Source: Verrucomicrobiaceae bacterium (GTDB lineage Bacteria > Verrucomicrobiota > Verrucomicrobiia > Verrucomicrobiales > Verrucomicrobiaceae). Taken from it: 64,000 nt of DNA. The notes under the pieces are model-generated. The model had not been told where the DNA came from. It did not search any database and was given only the letters and a program-made list of their open reading frames with translations. Shown here piece by piece: positions 18,164 to 27,832 of the stretch. Both the position numbers and the translations under genes were made by a program. Location: positions 304,022 to 368,021 of the forward strand of contig JAEUHM010000054.1 in NCBI GenBank assembly GCA_016795485.1. The letters run 5' to 3'. The stretch's first letter is position 1. Each line of letters starts with the position of its first letter.

Positions 18164-20659
18164 ATGCGCATCGATCCCATCTGTTGTCTCCTGATTTTCG
18201 CCGTTGCGGCGTGGCGAGGCCATGCTGCTGAAGAAAAACCAGAGCCACCTAAGCTCGTCGAGACGTTTCTCGGCAAATATTGCCATGAGTGCCATGACAG
18301 TTCGGTTCAAAAGGGAGACCGGGACTTCGAGAAGTTTGCATTGCCGTTGAAGTCCGTTCCTGAGTTGATAGATGCGAGGGACATCATTGACCAATTAACG
18401 CTGAAGGAGATGCCGCCCAAAAAAGCGGATCAGCCAAGTGACAGTGAGAGGCTAGCAATGATTCGTACGCTGCGTGAAGCCACCACAACCGCCTATGGAA
18501 AGCTTGAGAGCACCGGATCCCGCACAGTCATGCGCCGTCTGTCCAGCCGTGAGTATGAGAACACCCTTGCAGCGCTGTTCGGACGAAGAGTCGATACGCT
18601 TGGCCTAACTGCAGACTTCCCGAAGGAGAAAACCAGCCAACACATTGACACGATTGGCAAATCTTTGGTTACCTCTGGCTTTCTGGTGGATCAATACTTC
18701 CATTCCGCCAATAAGCTCGTTGAAGCACGTTTGGGCAAACCCACGATCGAGCCAAAGACATGGCACTTTAACAGTCACTTTGTGCAATATGAAGAACTCA
18801 GCGGCTCTCACAAGGCAGCGTTTGACTACCGTTATCTTAACCTTTACGAGCAGCCGAATACCGACACGAGGCAGGGCGGTTATGGGCACATTGAAGACTT
18901 CAAACAGGGCGTGCCAGTCGCAGGACTATACGACCTTGAGGTTGAGGCACAGGCCATGCATCGGGACACCCATTATGATCCAAAGATCTTTGGAATCGAC
19001 TTCTCCGAGCCATTCATCATGGGAGTGGTTCCGGGAGACGTTACCAAAGGGCACATTCACTACCCTCAACCCATCGAGCCGCTACTCGCCAGCAGTGTCG
19101 TACCAGACGACAAGCCCAGTGTGTTAAAGTTCCGTGTGTGGCTTGAAGCAGGGCAGACGCCTCGCTTTATCTTCCCCAACGGACCCTATGAATCGCGGGC
19201 TTCGGTCATCCAAGTCAACCAGCGTTACAAAGACGAGTTCAAGGGCAAGACCAAAAACGCAGATGTAAGCCGTACTGTTTTGCTTCAAGAAGGCAAGCTC
19301 CCGCACATTCGCATTAGCGACATCAAGATTCATGGCCCAGTTCGTGAGAAAGGCGGCAGCGTCGAAGAAATCGCCATTTTTGGCAAAGAGGGGTTCAATG
19401 CAGACCGTGCGCTGGAGCAACTATACGCCTTTGCCGAAAAAGCCTATCGCCGCCCAATCAACGACAGTGATCGTGAGCCGATTCGTGCCCTTTACGTAAA
19501 GCGCCAAGCCGAGAAGCACACTCCTCGACAAGCCGCACTGGATGCAGTGAAACTGATTCTCTGCTCACCCTCATTTCTGTATTTTAGCGAGATTACAGAA
19601 GAGTCGGAGAAGCGGCTGAATCCCTATGACCTCGCCACACGTCTCTCCTACGGTTTGTGGGCTCTGCCACCTGACGACCAGTTGCTGGCAGCCGCCAAAT
19701 CCGGCAAACTCACGCAAGACGACGAGTTGAAGAAACAGATAGTGCGAATGATTGCAGACGAGCGCATTAGTGGATTCGTGAATGGGTTTCTTGACAGTTG
19801 GTTAGGGTTACGAGACCTGGGATCACAACCTCCCCCACGCGAGACCAACCGGGCGTACTATGCTGAGGACTTACCTGCTTCAATGCGCAATGAGGCACGG
19901 ATTTTCTTCACCGATCTCCTCAAGAACAACGCATCCATCATGCAGTTCATCCATGCAGACCATAGCTTTGTCGACAAGAAGCTGGCCAAAGTCTACGACC
20001 TGCCCGAGAAGGACAAACTTCGTCTCAAAGATGGATTTCAGAAAGTCAGTCTTAAAGGCAACAATCATCGTGGTGGCCTGCTGGGGATGGCAGCCATACT
20101 TACGGTGAGTGCCAACGGCGTGGAGACTTCTCCCGTCATGCGAGGGGTATGGGTCACCGAGAATATACTTGGCATCCCACCACCGCCACCACCCGATGTC
20201 GTGCCAGCTATCGACACGGATGTGACTGGAGCTACAAGCATTCGGGACCGGCTTGAGAAGCACCGTGCAGACCCGACTTGCGCTGAGTGTCACCGAAAAA
20301 TCGACCCTCTCGGCTTTAGCTTAGAGAACTTCGATCCCACAGGTCGCTGGCGCGTCAACTACCCGAAACCCAAAGACCCTAAAAAGCCCGCTCCAAAAGT
20401 AGACCCATCGGGAGAGTTTCCCTCCGGTGAGGTTTATACGGACTTCAACAGCTTCAAAAAGATCTTGCTAAATACTCGCTCTGATTTGTTAAGTCGTCAT
20501 TTGATCAGGCAAACGCTTGCCTACACCTCTGGACGGCAGATGGAACTAGCAGACGACATTCTCATTGATCAACTTCAGGAAAAAGTAAGAACGCAGGGAC
20601 TCGGACTCAGGACTCTGCTGACAGAGTGCCTGATGAGCGACATTTTTCGGTCTCGGTAA
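18164..20659 (+). CDS. DUF1592-family cytochrome-like exported protein
   Basis: 831 aa, starting MRIDPICCLLIFAVAAW, a signal peptide. An N-terminal c-type heme motif CHECH (in KYCHECHDSSVQKG) marks the planctomycete-type cytochrome module. The body carries the DUF1587, DUF1592, DUF1588 and DUF1585 blocks in the usual order (SSREYENTLAALFG, NPYDLATRLSYGLWA, ETSPVMRGVWVTENILG, CAECHRKIDPLGFSLENFDP). A second CxxCH is the CAECH near the end. The family is abundant in PVC bacteria and suspected in extracytoplasmic electron transfer or polymer breakdown, but no reaction is established. The gene is followed by a pyruvyltransferase-like gene and not the usual DUF1552 partner. Confidence 0.92.
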   Translation: MRIDPICCLLIFAVAAWRGHAAEEKPEPPKLVETFLGKYCHECHDSSVQKGDRDFEKFALPLKSVPELIDARDIIDQLTLKEMPPKKADQPSDSERLAMIRTLREATTTAYGKLESTGSRTVMRRLSSREYENTLAALFGRRVDTLGLTADFPKEKTSQHIDTIGKSLVTSGFLVDQYFHSANKLVEARLGKPTIEPKTWHFNSHFVQYEELSGSHKAAFDYRYLNLYEQPNTDTRQGGYGHIEDFKQGVPVAGLYDLEVEAQAMHRDTHYDPKIFGIDFSEPFIMGVVPGDVTKGHIHYPQPIEPLLASSVVPDDKPSVLKFRVWLEAGQTPRFIFPNGPYESRASVIQVNQRYKDEFKGKTKNADVSRTVLLQEGKLPHIRISDIKIHGPVREKGGSVEEIAIFGKEGFNADRALEQLYAFAEKAYRRPINDSDREPIRALYVKRQAEKHTPRQAALDAVKLILCSPSFLYFSEITEESEKRLNPYDLATRLSYGLWALPPDDQLLAAAKSGKLTQDDELKKQIVRMIADERISGFVNGFLDSWLGLRDLGSQPPPRETNRAYYAEDLPASMRNEARIFFTDLLKNNASIMQFIHADHSFVDKKLAKVYDLPEKDKLRLKDGFQKVSLKGNNHRGGLLGMAAILTVSANGVETSPVMRGVWVTENILGIPPPPPPDVVPAIDTDVTGATSIRDRLEKHRADPTCAECHRKIDPLGFSLENFDPTGRWRVNYPKPKDPKKPAPKVDPSGEFPSGEVYTDFNSFKKILLNTRSDLLSRHLIRQTLAYTSGRQMELADDILIDQLQEKVRTQGLGLRTLLTECLMSDIFRSR

Positions 20660-20721
20660 CCCTATTTCCCCACAACACATCGGTCTGGCGTGGGCAGCAA
20701 AATAGGCTCATATTCGGCCCG

Positions 20722-21987
20722 ATGAATCGTCGCGCTTTTCTTTCGCTCTCCACTGCCACTTTTGCTACTGGTCTGCCACGCCCTTCAAGGGCTGCTGCGG
20801 CTCCAAAGATACTTCTGCGATCTTCATGGCAGACAGTGAATATTGGTGACATTGCGCACACACCTGGGGTGCTGGCATTACTGGAGAAGCACGTCCCCGA
20901 AGCGAATGTGACGCTGTGGCCGAGCAAACTTGATAACGGGGTCGAGGAACTCCTCAGGAAGCGTTTTCCAAGGGTCAAGTTCGCGCTGACAGACGCTGAC
21001 AAGAAAGCAGCCATCAAAGAAAATGATTTTTTTCTACACGGATCAGGCCCCTCACTGGTAGGCGAGAATGAACTACGCCGTTGGGTAAAGGAATCCGCCC
21101 GACCCTACGGTGTTTACGGCATTACCCTGCCCTCTCAAAGCTCAACTTCCACAAGTCCGACTCAGCCTGAGAAGCTACAAAAGACTGTAGAACTCATGTC
21201 AGGAGGAAACTTTGCGTATTTCCGCGACTCAAGATCACTGGAACTCGCCAAAAAGATTGGCTGTAAGGCCCCTGTGATGGAGTTTGGGCCAGATGGAGCG
21301 TTTGCGGTCGATCTCGCCAACGATGCACCTGCGGAAGCCTTCTTGAAGAAACACGAGTTGGAAGCTGGAAAGTTCATTTGCTGCATCCCGCGGCTACGGT
21401 TCTCGCCGTATTGGAAAATGAAGGAAGGCGCTGCGTTTGATGCCAAAAAACATGCACGAAACGAGGAGATGAAAGACCATGACATCGGTCCTCTTCGCGA
21501 TGCAATTACGCGAATCGTGACTGAAACCGACTACAAGGTACTGCTGTGCCCAGAGGACAAAAGTCACGTCGAACTCGGCAAGCTCGAAATCTATGATCGG
21601 CTGGAACCATCCGTGAGAAAGAAGGTGGTCTGGAGAGATTCTTACTGGCTTACTGACGAAGCCATCAGCACTTATCGACGTAGCGGAGGCTTGTTTGGCC
21701 TAGAGATGCACTCTCCCATTATGTGTGTGGGCAATGGCATCCCTGCATTGGTCGGTAGATTTGCAGAACAAACAACCAAGGGCTTCATGTGGGAAGACAT
21801 TGGGTTGAAGGAATGGCTTTTTGACACGGATGTCGAAACTCAGCGGGCCCAGATTGCCGAGACCGCACTCCGCATTGCAACTCACCCTGAAGAGGCGCGA
21901 ACCAAAACGGAGAAAGCCCGGTCTTACGTCAAGCAAAGGCAAAAAGAGACCATGAGTGAACTGCGGAAGGCTCTGGGCCTGGCGTAA
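20722..21987 (+). CDS. Polysaccharide pyruvyl transferase-like protein
   Basis: 421 aa from the ATG at 20722, giving MNRRAFLSLSTATFATG, a twin-arginine-like export signal. The open frame extends upstream into the end of the DUF1592 gene, but that part lacks a plausible start. Blocks such as NIGDIAHTPGVLALLEKHVP, FFLHGSGPSLVG and, near the end, GGLFGLEMHSPIMCVGNGIP (with the His of the family nucleotide-sugar or phosphate site) resemble the WcaK-type fold. Family members transfer pyruvate to sugars in exopolysaccharides, normally in the cytoplasm, so a predicted export signal here is odd. It may be a repurposed member. The substrate is unknown. Confidence 0.72.
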   Translation: MNRRAFLSLSTATFATGLPRPSRAAAAPKILLRSSWQTVNIGDIAHTPGVLALLEKHVPEANVTLWPSKLDNGVEELLRKRFPRVKFALTDADKKAAIKENDFFLHGSGPSLVGENELRRWVKESARPYGVYGITLPSQSSTSTSPTQPEKLQKTVELMSGGNFAYFRDSRSLELAKKIGCKAPVMEFGPDGAFAVDLANDAPAEAFLKKHELEAGKFICCIPRLRFSPYWKMKEGAAFDAKKHARNEEMKDHDIGPLRDAITRIVTETDYKVLLCPEDKSHVELGKLEIYDRLEPSVRKKVVWRDSYWLTDEAISTYRRSGGLFGLEMHSPIMCVGNGIPALVGRFAEQTTKGFMWEDIGLKEWLFDTDVETQRAQIAETALRIATHPEEARTKTEKARSYVKQRQKETMSELRKALGLA

Positions 21988-22038
21988 AGCCAAAATCTCG
22001 GCTTGTCGGCCATGGACTTACTCTGTCACATTGCCAGT

Positions 22039-22998
22039 ATGACACACCCAGTCACTATTTCACGCCGACGACTTCTTGCGGCAGGCCTTGCTGCCTTCGG
22101 CGGGACGTCTCGGGCTCGTGAGTGTCTGCCACAGTCGGTAACCTTTCGCGGCGTGGAGAAGTTCCGAGCCATCACGGCACGCGCGGTCAAAGAAGGTTGG
22201 CACGACTTACCCATGGGAGCTCGTGTTGCGCGGTTTGGCCTTGCGATGACAGGCACTCCTTACGTTGGTTACACTTTGGAGATCGATGACAAGGTCGAGT
22301 CCGCTTCAGCTAACTTCCTGGGTCAAGACTGCTGGACCTTCTTTGAGATTGCACTCGGCCTAGCTCGGATGATCGAAGTCCAAAAAAGGGATTATTCACC
22401 CTCTGACTTGTTAAGAGAGATTGAATGGACGCGCTACCGAGCCGGTGTTTGCAACGGTGACTACCTAGAGCGGATTCACTATCTATCTGAATGGTACTAC
22501 GATAATGCGGCGCGAGGGAACGTTGAGGCGTTGACTGAACGCATAGGCAAAACCGAGCGCGTCACAGGCAGGCGCATCGAAGAAATGACTGTGCTATGGA
22601 AGAGTTATCGCTACTTGAAGAACAATCCCGGGTTGCTCGCTGAAATGGGACGCCACGAAGCGCGGATAGCTCAATATCCCTTTCGCCATATTCCAAAGGA
22701 CCGAGTAGCGGCTGCAGAGTCTCAGATTCAAAGCGGTGACATTATTGGAATCGTCACCAACCAACACGGGGGCTTCTGCTCGCACGTGGGACTAGCTCTA
22801 CGGACAGATGACGGCGTGACGAGATTCATGCACGCATCGAAGAACCACAAAAAAGTCGTCATCGATGACGCAATCCACCGCTATCTGGCCAAGTTCAAGT
22901 ATCACGCTGGAGTCGTCGTAGCACGACCGCTACCACGCAATGCAATGATCACTGACGCAGGCCGATATGCGAAACGCTTGGAGGCGCTGACGACCTGA
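22039..22998 (+). CDS. DUF1460 family (N-acetylmuramoyl-L-alanine amidase-like) exported protein
   Basis: 319 aa from the ATG at 22039 (MTHPVTISRRRLLAAGLAAF), a twin-arginine-like signal. The family pattern is clear: FGLAMTGTPYVGYTLE, then the catalytic Cys in QDCWTFFEIALGLA, RYRAGVCNGDYLERIHYLS, and the His in CSHVGLAL. DUF1460 has an NlpC/P60-like Cys-His fold and is thought to cut cell-wall peptides. The gene is 4 bases upstream of an ABC permease gene and appears to head that operon, an unexpected pairing for a cell-wall enzyme. It probably acts in the periplasm. Confidence 0.8.
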   Translation: MTHPVTISRRRLLAAGLAAFGGTSRARECLPQSVTFRGVEKFRAITARAVKEGWHDLPMGARVARFGLAMTGTPYVGYTLEIDDKVESASANFLGQDCWTFFEIALGLARMIEVQKRDYSPSDLLREIEWTRYRAGVCNGDYLERIHYLSEWYYDNAARGNVEALTERIGKTERVTGRRIEEMTVLWKSYRYLKNNPGLLAEMGRHEARIAQYPFRHIPKDRVAAAESQIQSGDIIGIVTNQHGGFCSHVGLALRTDDGVTRFMHASKNHKKVVIDDAIHRYLAKFKYHAGVVVARPLPRNAMITDAGRYAKRLEALTT

Positions 22999-23002
22999 GA
23001 TC

Positions 23003-23818
23003 ATGCTTTCAGCTGGAGACAAAGCATTCCGCGGATCGCTGATCATCCTGGGTGGGAGCTATGTATTGCTCGTGCTGGCACTGCTTGTAGCTGATATCGC
23101 CTATTGTTCTGCGGAACATTTGAAGGGACTCTTTTTCAAAAGAGAGATTCAGTTTGCTGCATGGCTCACGCTCAAAACCTGCACACTCGCGGCCATTCTG
23201 TCGATTTTGGTGGGGATTCCGCTCGGATACATCTTGAGCAGGATGAGATTTCCCCTCCGTTGGCTCGTGGATGCATTGGTGGACATACCGGTGGTGTTGC
23301 CTCCACTTGTAGTAGGGCTCAGCCTGCTGATTCTCTTCAATCAACCAATCGTCGGAGAGACGCGTCTTGAGCAATGGCTGCAGGACAACTTCCACGCCAA
23401 GGTGACTTATGGAGAGCTTGGTGTGATTCTTGCCCAGTTCTCTGTTGCAGCGGCATTTGCAGTTAGGACCATGCGTGTGACTTTTGACCAAATCACTCCG
23501 CGTGCCGAACAAGTCGCTCTAACGCTTGGCTGCAGCCGCCTTCAGGCCTTTTACAAGGTGACGCTTCCTGAAGCATGGCGAGGCGTCGTCACAGCATTCA
23601 CGCTGGCCTGGGCGAGATCGCTCGGTGAGTTTGGGCCCATTATGGTCTTTGCAGGGGCAACACGGATGAAAACCGAAGTGCTTTCAACGACGGTCTTTCT
23701 TGAACTCAGTGTAGGCAGCCTGGAGAGCGCAGTAGGAGTCTCTCTCCTCATGGTCGCCGTTGCGATCATAGTTCTGTTGATTCTCCGAGGCATCGGAATG
23801 GAAGGGAGAGCTACATGA
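23003..23818 (+). CDS. ABC transporter permease, molybdate/tungstate (ModB/TupB-like)
   Basis: 271 aa, mostly hydrophobic, with about six predicted membrane segments. The EAA loop that docks the ATPase is visible as AEQVALTLGCSRLQAFYKVT followed by LPEAWRGVVTAF. WARSLGEFGPIMVFAG is characteristic of the molybdate/tungstate/sulfate permease branch. Its stop overlaps the start of the ATPase gene by four bases (ATGA), so the two are translationally coupled. No periplasmic substrate-binding protein is encoded nearby, so the anion cannot be fixed, and the partner may be elsewhere in the genome. Confidence 0.85.
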   Translation: MLSAGDKAFRGSLIILGGSYVLLVLALLVADIAYCSAEHLKGLFFKREIQFAAWLTLKTCTLAAILSILVGIPLGYILSRMRFPLRWLVDALVDIPVVLPPLVVGLSLLILFNQPIVGETRLEQWLQDNFHAKVTYGELGVILAQFSVAAAFAVRTMRVTFDQITPRAEQVALTLGCSRLQAFYKVTLPEAWRGVVTAFTLAWARSLGEFGPIMVFAGATRMKTEVLSTTVFLELSVGSLESAVGVSLLMVAVAIIVLLILRGIGMEGRAT

Positions 23819-24468
23819 TCAACATCGAAGGGCTTTGTGTGATCTCAGGTGGCTTTAAGCTTTCCGATATCAATTTACGCGTGGAGCGAGGAGAGCACGT
23901 AGCTCTCATGGGCCGCACCGGGCAAGGCAAGACCACGATTTTGGAAGCTATTTGTGGCTTGCGGGCGATTGCGGGTGGTCGAATCATCATGGGCAACAAG
24001 GACATTACGCACCAGCCGCCCGCAGAAAGAGGCATCGGCTACGTTCCTCAGGACCTCGCTCTGTTTTCCACTAAGACCGTGCGCGCCCACCTTGAGTTTG
24101 CCCTGAAATTGCGGGGCTGGGACAAACAAAGACGTCAGGCACGGGGCGAAGAAGTTGCTACTTGGCTTGGGATCGAGCGTTTGCTTGATCGACGAGTGAC
24201 AACCCTTAGTGGGGGTGAGGCGCAACGCACGGCGATGGGGCGGGCGTTGAGTTTTGAACCCGACGTGCTGCTCTTGGATGAGCCAATGAGTGCGTTGGAC
24301 GATACGACACGAAAAGAACTGCACGCAGTGATCCGCACCGTGCGAGAAAGGACCAAAGTGACGACTCTACACGTGACCCACAATCAGTCCGAAGCGGCCG
24401 CTTTGGCCGACCGGGTGCTCGTTCTCAACTCCGAGGGCATTCAACCCTTCAACTCCTCGCCGCCGTGA
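23815..24468 (+). CDS. ABC transporter ATP-binding protein, molybdate-type (ModC-like, no TOBE domain)
   Basis: 217 aa. All nucleotide-binding motifs are intact: Walker A GRTGQGKTTILEA, signature LSGGEAQRTAMGRAL, Walker B VLLLDEPMSALDD and the switch His in VTHNQSEAAALADR. The protein ends directly after the ATPase core. It lacks the roughly 130-residue C-terminal TOBE regulatory domain that full-length ModC carries for sensing molybdate. It overlaps both neighbours and clearly forms the transporter with the preceding permease. It sits at the inner face of the cytoplasmic membrane. Confidence 0.88.
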   Translation: MINIEGLCVISGGFKLSDINLRVERGEHVALMGRTGQGKTTILEAICGLRAIAGGRIIMGNKDITHQPPAERGIGYVPQDLALFSTKTVRAHLEFALKLRGWDKQRRQARGEEVATWLGIERLLDRRVTTLSGGEAQRTAMGRALSFEPDVLLLDEPMSALDDTTRKELHAVIRTVRERTKVTTLHVTHNQSEAAALADRVLVLNSEGIQPFNSSPP

Positions 24469-25208
24469 TGAATCTCAACTCGGAAGAAGCAGAGCGTTAT
24501 GAGTGGCAATTGTGGACACCGGGCTTCGGAGTATCCGAACAGCTCCGATTGAAATCCGCAACGGTGTTTATCTCTCGTGTTGGTGGCGTGGGTGGCACCG
24601 TGGCAATGCAGCTTGCTGCGGCTGGAGTGGGAACGTTGATTTTGGCGCACGGTGGCACGTTGAGAAGGAATGACTTGAACCGCCAGATGCTCATGCACTC
24701 TGAACGGATCGGACAAGCTCGCACGCTCCAGGCAGCCGAGCGCATCCACCAAATCAATCCGAACACTCGTGTCATCCTGCACGAAACCAACGTCGATGCG
24801 GGCAATATCGACAAGCTTTCGGCGGCAAGTGACTTGCTCGTCAGCGCTGCACCGCTGTTTGAAGAGCGCCTAGCCATCAATGCGGCTGCGGTGAGTCGTG
24901 GTGTTCCGGTATTGCACTGTGCGATGTACGATTTGGAAGCGAGTGTGCTCGCCACAAGACCAAAGCTCACGGCATGCCTGTCATGCATGAGCCCTCAACC
25001 ACCGGATTGGTGGAAACGGGAGTTCCCGGTTTTCGGAGCTGTCGCGGGGACTGCTGGCAGCATCGCTGCCATGTATGCAATACAGATTCTCACAGGTCTC
25101 GGTGATGATCCTTGCGGGAAACTCACTGCTATTGACTTCCGAACAGGCAGATTTCGCACTCTGAAAGTTGCTCGTGATCCCAGTTGTCCAGTTTGTGGGC
25201 ACAGCTAG
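24468..25208 (+). CDS. MoeB/ThiF-like E1 protein with replaced catalytic residues
   Basis: 246 aa; the ATG overlaps the ATPase stop by one base, and an in-frame GTG one codon earlier is possible. The Rossmann loop (RVGGVGGTVAMQLAAAG), the ATP-binding Arg region (NDLNRQMLMH) and the two zinc Cys pairs (CLSC and CPVC) are kept, as in MoeB. By alignment from memory with E. coli MoeB, the Asp of the LDFD block is replaced (LAHGG), the Lys of GQPK is Arg (GQAR), and the magnesium-binding Asp of CTDN is Pro (AAPL). Adenylation activity is therefore doubtful. Its place after a molybdate-type transporter suggests a molybdopterin-related or scaffold role. Confidence 0.8.
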   Translation: MNLNSEEAERYEWQLWTPGFGVSEQLRLKSATVFISRVGGVGGTVAMQLAAAGVGTLILAHGGTLRRNDLNRQMLMHSERIGQARTLQAAERIHQINPNTRVILHETNVDAGNIDKLSAASDLLVSAAPLFEERLAINAAAVSRGVPVLHCAMYDLEASVLATRPKLTACLSCMSPQPPDWWKREFPVFGAVAGTAGSIAAMYAIQILTGLGDDPCGKLTAIDFRTGRFRTLKVARDPSCPVCGHS

Positions 25209-25219
25209 AAGTTCGAGTG

Positions 25220-27793
25220 ATGCAAATAGACTGGGAATCCCCGAAAGTGTTGCTGCTGGTCTTCCCAGCACTGGCGCTTCTTTTGTGGATTGAGAACCAG
25301 TCAGCCCACCCAATGACTGGAACACGAAAACGTGTTCTCCTGGTCATCAGGGCCCTATGCGTGCTGTTGATCTTGCTAGCTGTGGCCGGGCCCGCTCATG
25401 TCGTGCAGTCGAGCCAGAAGGCTGTGGTGCTCCTTCTTGATCACAGTCAAAGCATGGGGAATGCGGGAATCGAGAAGGTGAACGAACGCGCAAATGCGTT
25501 GCGAGCAACTGGCCCGGACGTGCAGTGGCAAAGTGTGGCAGTCGGGCTTGAGCCTGTTCTCATCACCAACGAAAATGGGAGTCCGGTCAATGGAACACAA
25601 ACCGATTATGGCAAGGCAGTAAAGTTTGCTGCCGGATTATTCCCAGCAGGCACTCAACGCACCATGGTGCTTATCGGTGACGGGCATGAGACGAGGGGGT
25701 CAGTGATAGAGGCTGCACGAGCCGCTGCCGCTGCGGGCATCACTTTACACACGGCCCCAATCGCCGGAGATCGTCGGCCAGATGTTAGGATCAGCGAGTT
25801 GAAACCCAACCGCCAGCGGCTTCATGAAGGTGCCGCTTTGCGACTGCAAGCTCGGGTAGAAAGCACGGTCGACGGAACTGGAACGATTCGACTCTTCGAA
25901 AATGGTCTTGAGGTGGAGAAACGTCCAGTCAGTCTGAAAGCAGGGGATGCCCTGGATCTAGTGTTCGATCGTGTGCCACGAGAACGGAATGTTTATCGCT
26001 ACCGCACGGTGCTTGAGGGATTTGGCGAGGATCATCTGCCAGCAAACAATGGTGCTCTTGCCATCGTCGATGTTCGTGGGCGCCTGCGTCTCTTGATGTG
26101 CGAGGGCCAACCTTCCGAATCCGCGTCATTCGTAGAAGCAATGGACCGTGAAGGCATCCAGCTTGAAATCCGTGGGCCGGGACAGATTCCTGCCACTGTG
26201 GCCGAGCTCAGCGGCTACGATGGCATCATTCTTTCTGATATCCAGGCTCGGGCAGTCGGGGACACCGCACTCGCCGCTATGAAGGAATACATCGACAAGC
26301 TTGGCGGCGGACTTGTGATGATTGGAGGCCCAAATGCGTTCGGTGTGGGCGGGTATTACCGCAGTCCCCTGGATGAGGCGCTTCCGGTGAGACTCAAGCC
26401 TCCGGACGAAGAGGAAAAACAGTCATCCGCCCTGGCGATTGTTATGGACCGCAGCGGATCCATGGCCGGCGAAAAGCTCGAGACTGCCAAGTCCGCCGCC
26501 GTGGCTGCCGCAGAAGTTTTGGGGCGCAATGACTACGTAGGAGTCTACGCCTTTGACTCAGAGGCCAAGGCTGTGACACCGATGACTCGGGTTGTTTCTT
26601 TAACAGCCATTCGCGGTCAAATTGCCTCTCTTGCATCTGGAGGTGGCACCAATTTGGAACCCGCTTTCAAGCTGGCCCGTGAGTCACTGGCTCGGGTGCG
26701 AGCAAAGATCAAACACATGATTGTTCTGACCGATGGTCAGACCGCAGGCACCGGTTACGAGAACATGGCATCTCAGGCACGTTCCCAGGGCATCACGATC
26801 TCCACAGTGGCGATTGGTGATGGCAGTCACGTTGGCCTACTTCAGGCGATCGCCTCTGCAGGTGGTGGGCAGGCCTACTTGACCCAAGATGTGAGTTCCA
26901 TCACACGGATCTTCACCCAAGACACGCTCATGCACACGGGGCAAATGCTACGGGAAGAGCCAACAGAGACGAAAGTTGTCGAACGGAGCGATATGCTAAC
27001 AGGTCTTGACCCCTGGGATGCGCCCGCGCTGCTTGGATATGTGAAAACGATCAAGAAGGCGAGCGCTCAGCTTCCATTGATTACTGACTCAGGTGATCCT
27101 TTACTCGCAACCTGGCGATTCGGGCTGGGCAAGGTAACGGCATTCACAAGCGATGTAAAAAGTCGTTGGGCTGGGCTCTGGATAAGCCGTTGGGAGGGAT
27201 TTGGGGCATTCTGGGGCCAGATACTGCGCGAGACCGCAATGACCCCGCAAGGGCAGCGCATGGACATCCACTGTGAGGCTCAAGGGAACGAAGCGAGTGT
27301 CGTCGTAGACCTCATGGAAAATGCTACTACCCGAGCCAACGGCGCAGAAGTGCAAGTGGAAGTCTTTCACGTGGCTTCGGACGCACTCAATGCACCCTTG
27401 CGCTCCGTGAGCAAGCTCCTGCTCAACCAGGAAGGTCCGGGAGAGTATACTGGCAAGTTTCAACCTGACCAAAGTGGCGTCTACCTTGTGCGGGCACAGG
27501 CTGGGAGCGAAACCGTATCGGCGGGGCTTGTCTATCAGCCTTCTGGCGAAGCTAGCCTCGGCACCGTTAATGAGAATGTCTTGAAGCAGGCAGCAGAAGC
27601 GGCAGGTGGCCGTGTGCTGACCGCTACTGAGGAACTTCCACAGGCTGCTTCGAGGCAAGCTCTCGAGTATGTTGAACTCTGGCCGTCATTGATCATCGCG
27701 TTTCTTTTGCTTTGGCTGATTGATATCATCGTGCGCCGGTGGGAGCATGTGCTGAGCCTGCTCAACATGAGACGTGCAGGGAACAGCGATTGA
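25220..27793 (+). CDS. Membrane protein with two VWA domains and a glutamine-amidotransferase-like domain
   Basis: 857 aa from the ATG at 25220; a TTG at 25184 inside the preceding gene is an alternative. Two N-terminal membrane segments (KVLLLVFPALALLLW, VLLVIRALCVLLILLAVAG) are followed by a first VWA domain with DHSQS. A class-I-amidotransferase-like domain follows (DGIILSDIQARAVGD, LGGGLVMIGGPNAFGVGGY) without an obvious catalytic Cys. A second VWA domain has a perfect MIDAS motif DRSGS and TDGQT. The C-terminus has another membrane segment (LWPSLIIAFLLLWLIDIIV). This layout matches large BatA-like PVC proteins that often act with MoxR ATPases. No MoxR or DUF58 gene is present nearby. Confidence 0.85.
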   Translation: MQIDWESPKVLLLVFPALALLLWIENQSAHPMTGTRKRVLLVIRALCVLLILLAVAGPAHVVQSSQKAVVLLLDHSQSMGNAGIEKVNERANALRATGPDVQWQSVAVGLEPVLITNENGSPVNGTQTDYGKAVKFAAGLFPAGTQRTMVLIGDGHETRGSVIEAARAAAAAGITLHTAPIAGDRRPDVRISELKPNRQRLHEGAALRLQARVESTVDGTGTIRLFENGLEVEKRPVSLKAGDALDLVFDRVPRERNVYRYRTVLEGFGEDHLPANNGALAIVDVRGRLRLLMCEGQPSESASFVEAMDREGIQLEIRGPGQIPATVAELSGYDGIILSDIQARAVGDTALAAMKEYIDKLGGGLVMIGGPNAFGVGGYYRSPLDEALPVRLKPPDEEEKQSSALAIVMDRSGSMAGEKLETAKSAAVAAAEVLGRNDYVGVYAFDSEAKAVTPMTRVVSLTAIRGQIASLASGGGTNLEPAFKLARESLARVRAKIKHMIVLTDGQTAGTGYENMASQARSQGITISTVAIGDGSHVGLLQAIASAGGGQAYLTQDVSSITRIFTQDTLMHTGQMLREEPTETKVVERSDMLTGLDPWDAPALLGYVKTIKKASAQLPLITDSGDPLLATWRFGLGKVTAFTSDVKSRWAGLWISRWEGFGAFWGQILRETAMTPQGQRMDIHCEAQGNEASVVVDLMENATTRANGAEVQVEVFHVASDALNAPLRSVSKLLLNQEGPGEYTGKFQPDQSGVYLVRAQAGSETVSAGLVYQPSGEASLGTVNENVLKQAAEAAGGRVLTATEELPQAASRQALEYVELWPSLIIAFLLLWLIDIIVRRWEHVLSLLNMRRAGNSD

Positions 27794-27832
27794 GCGAAAA
27801 CTTTCCCGGAGTTGGTCGGTTACAATCGTGTG

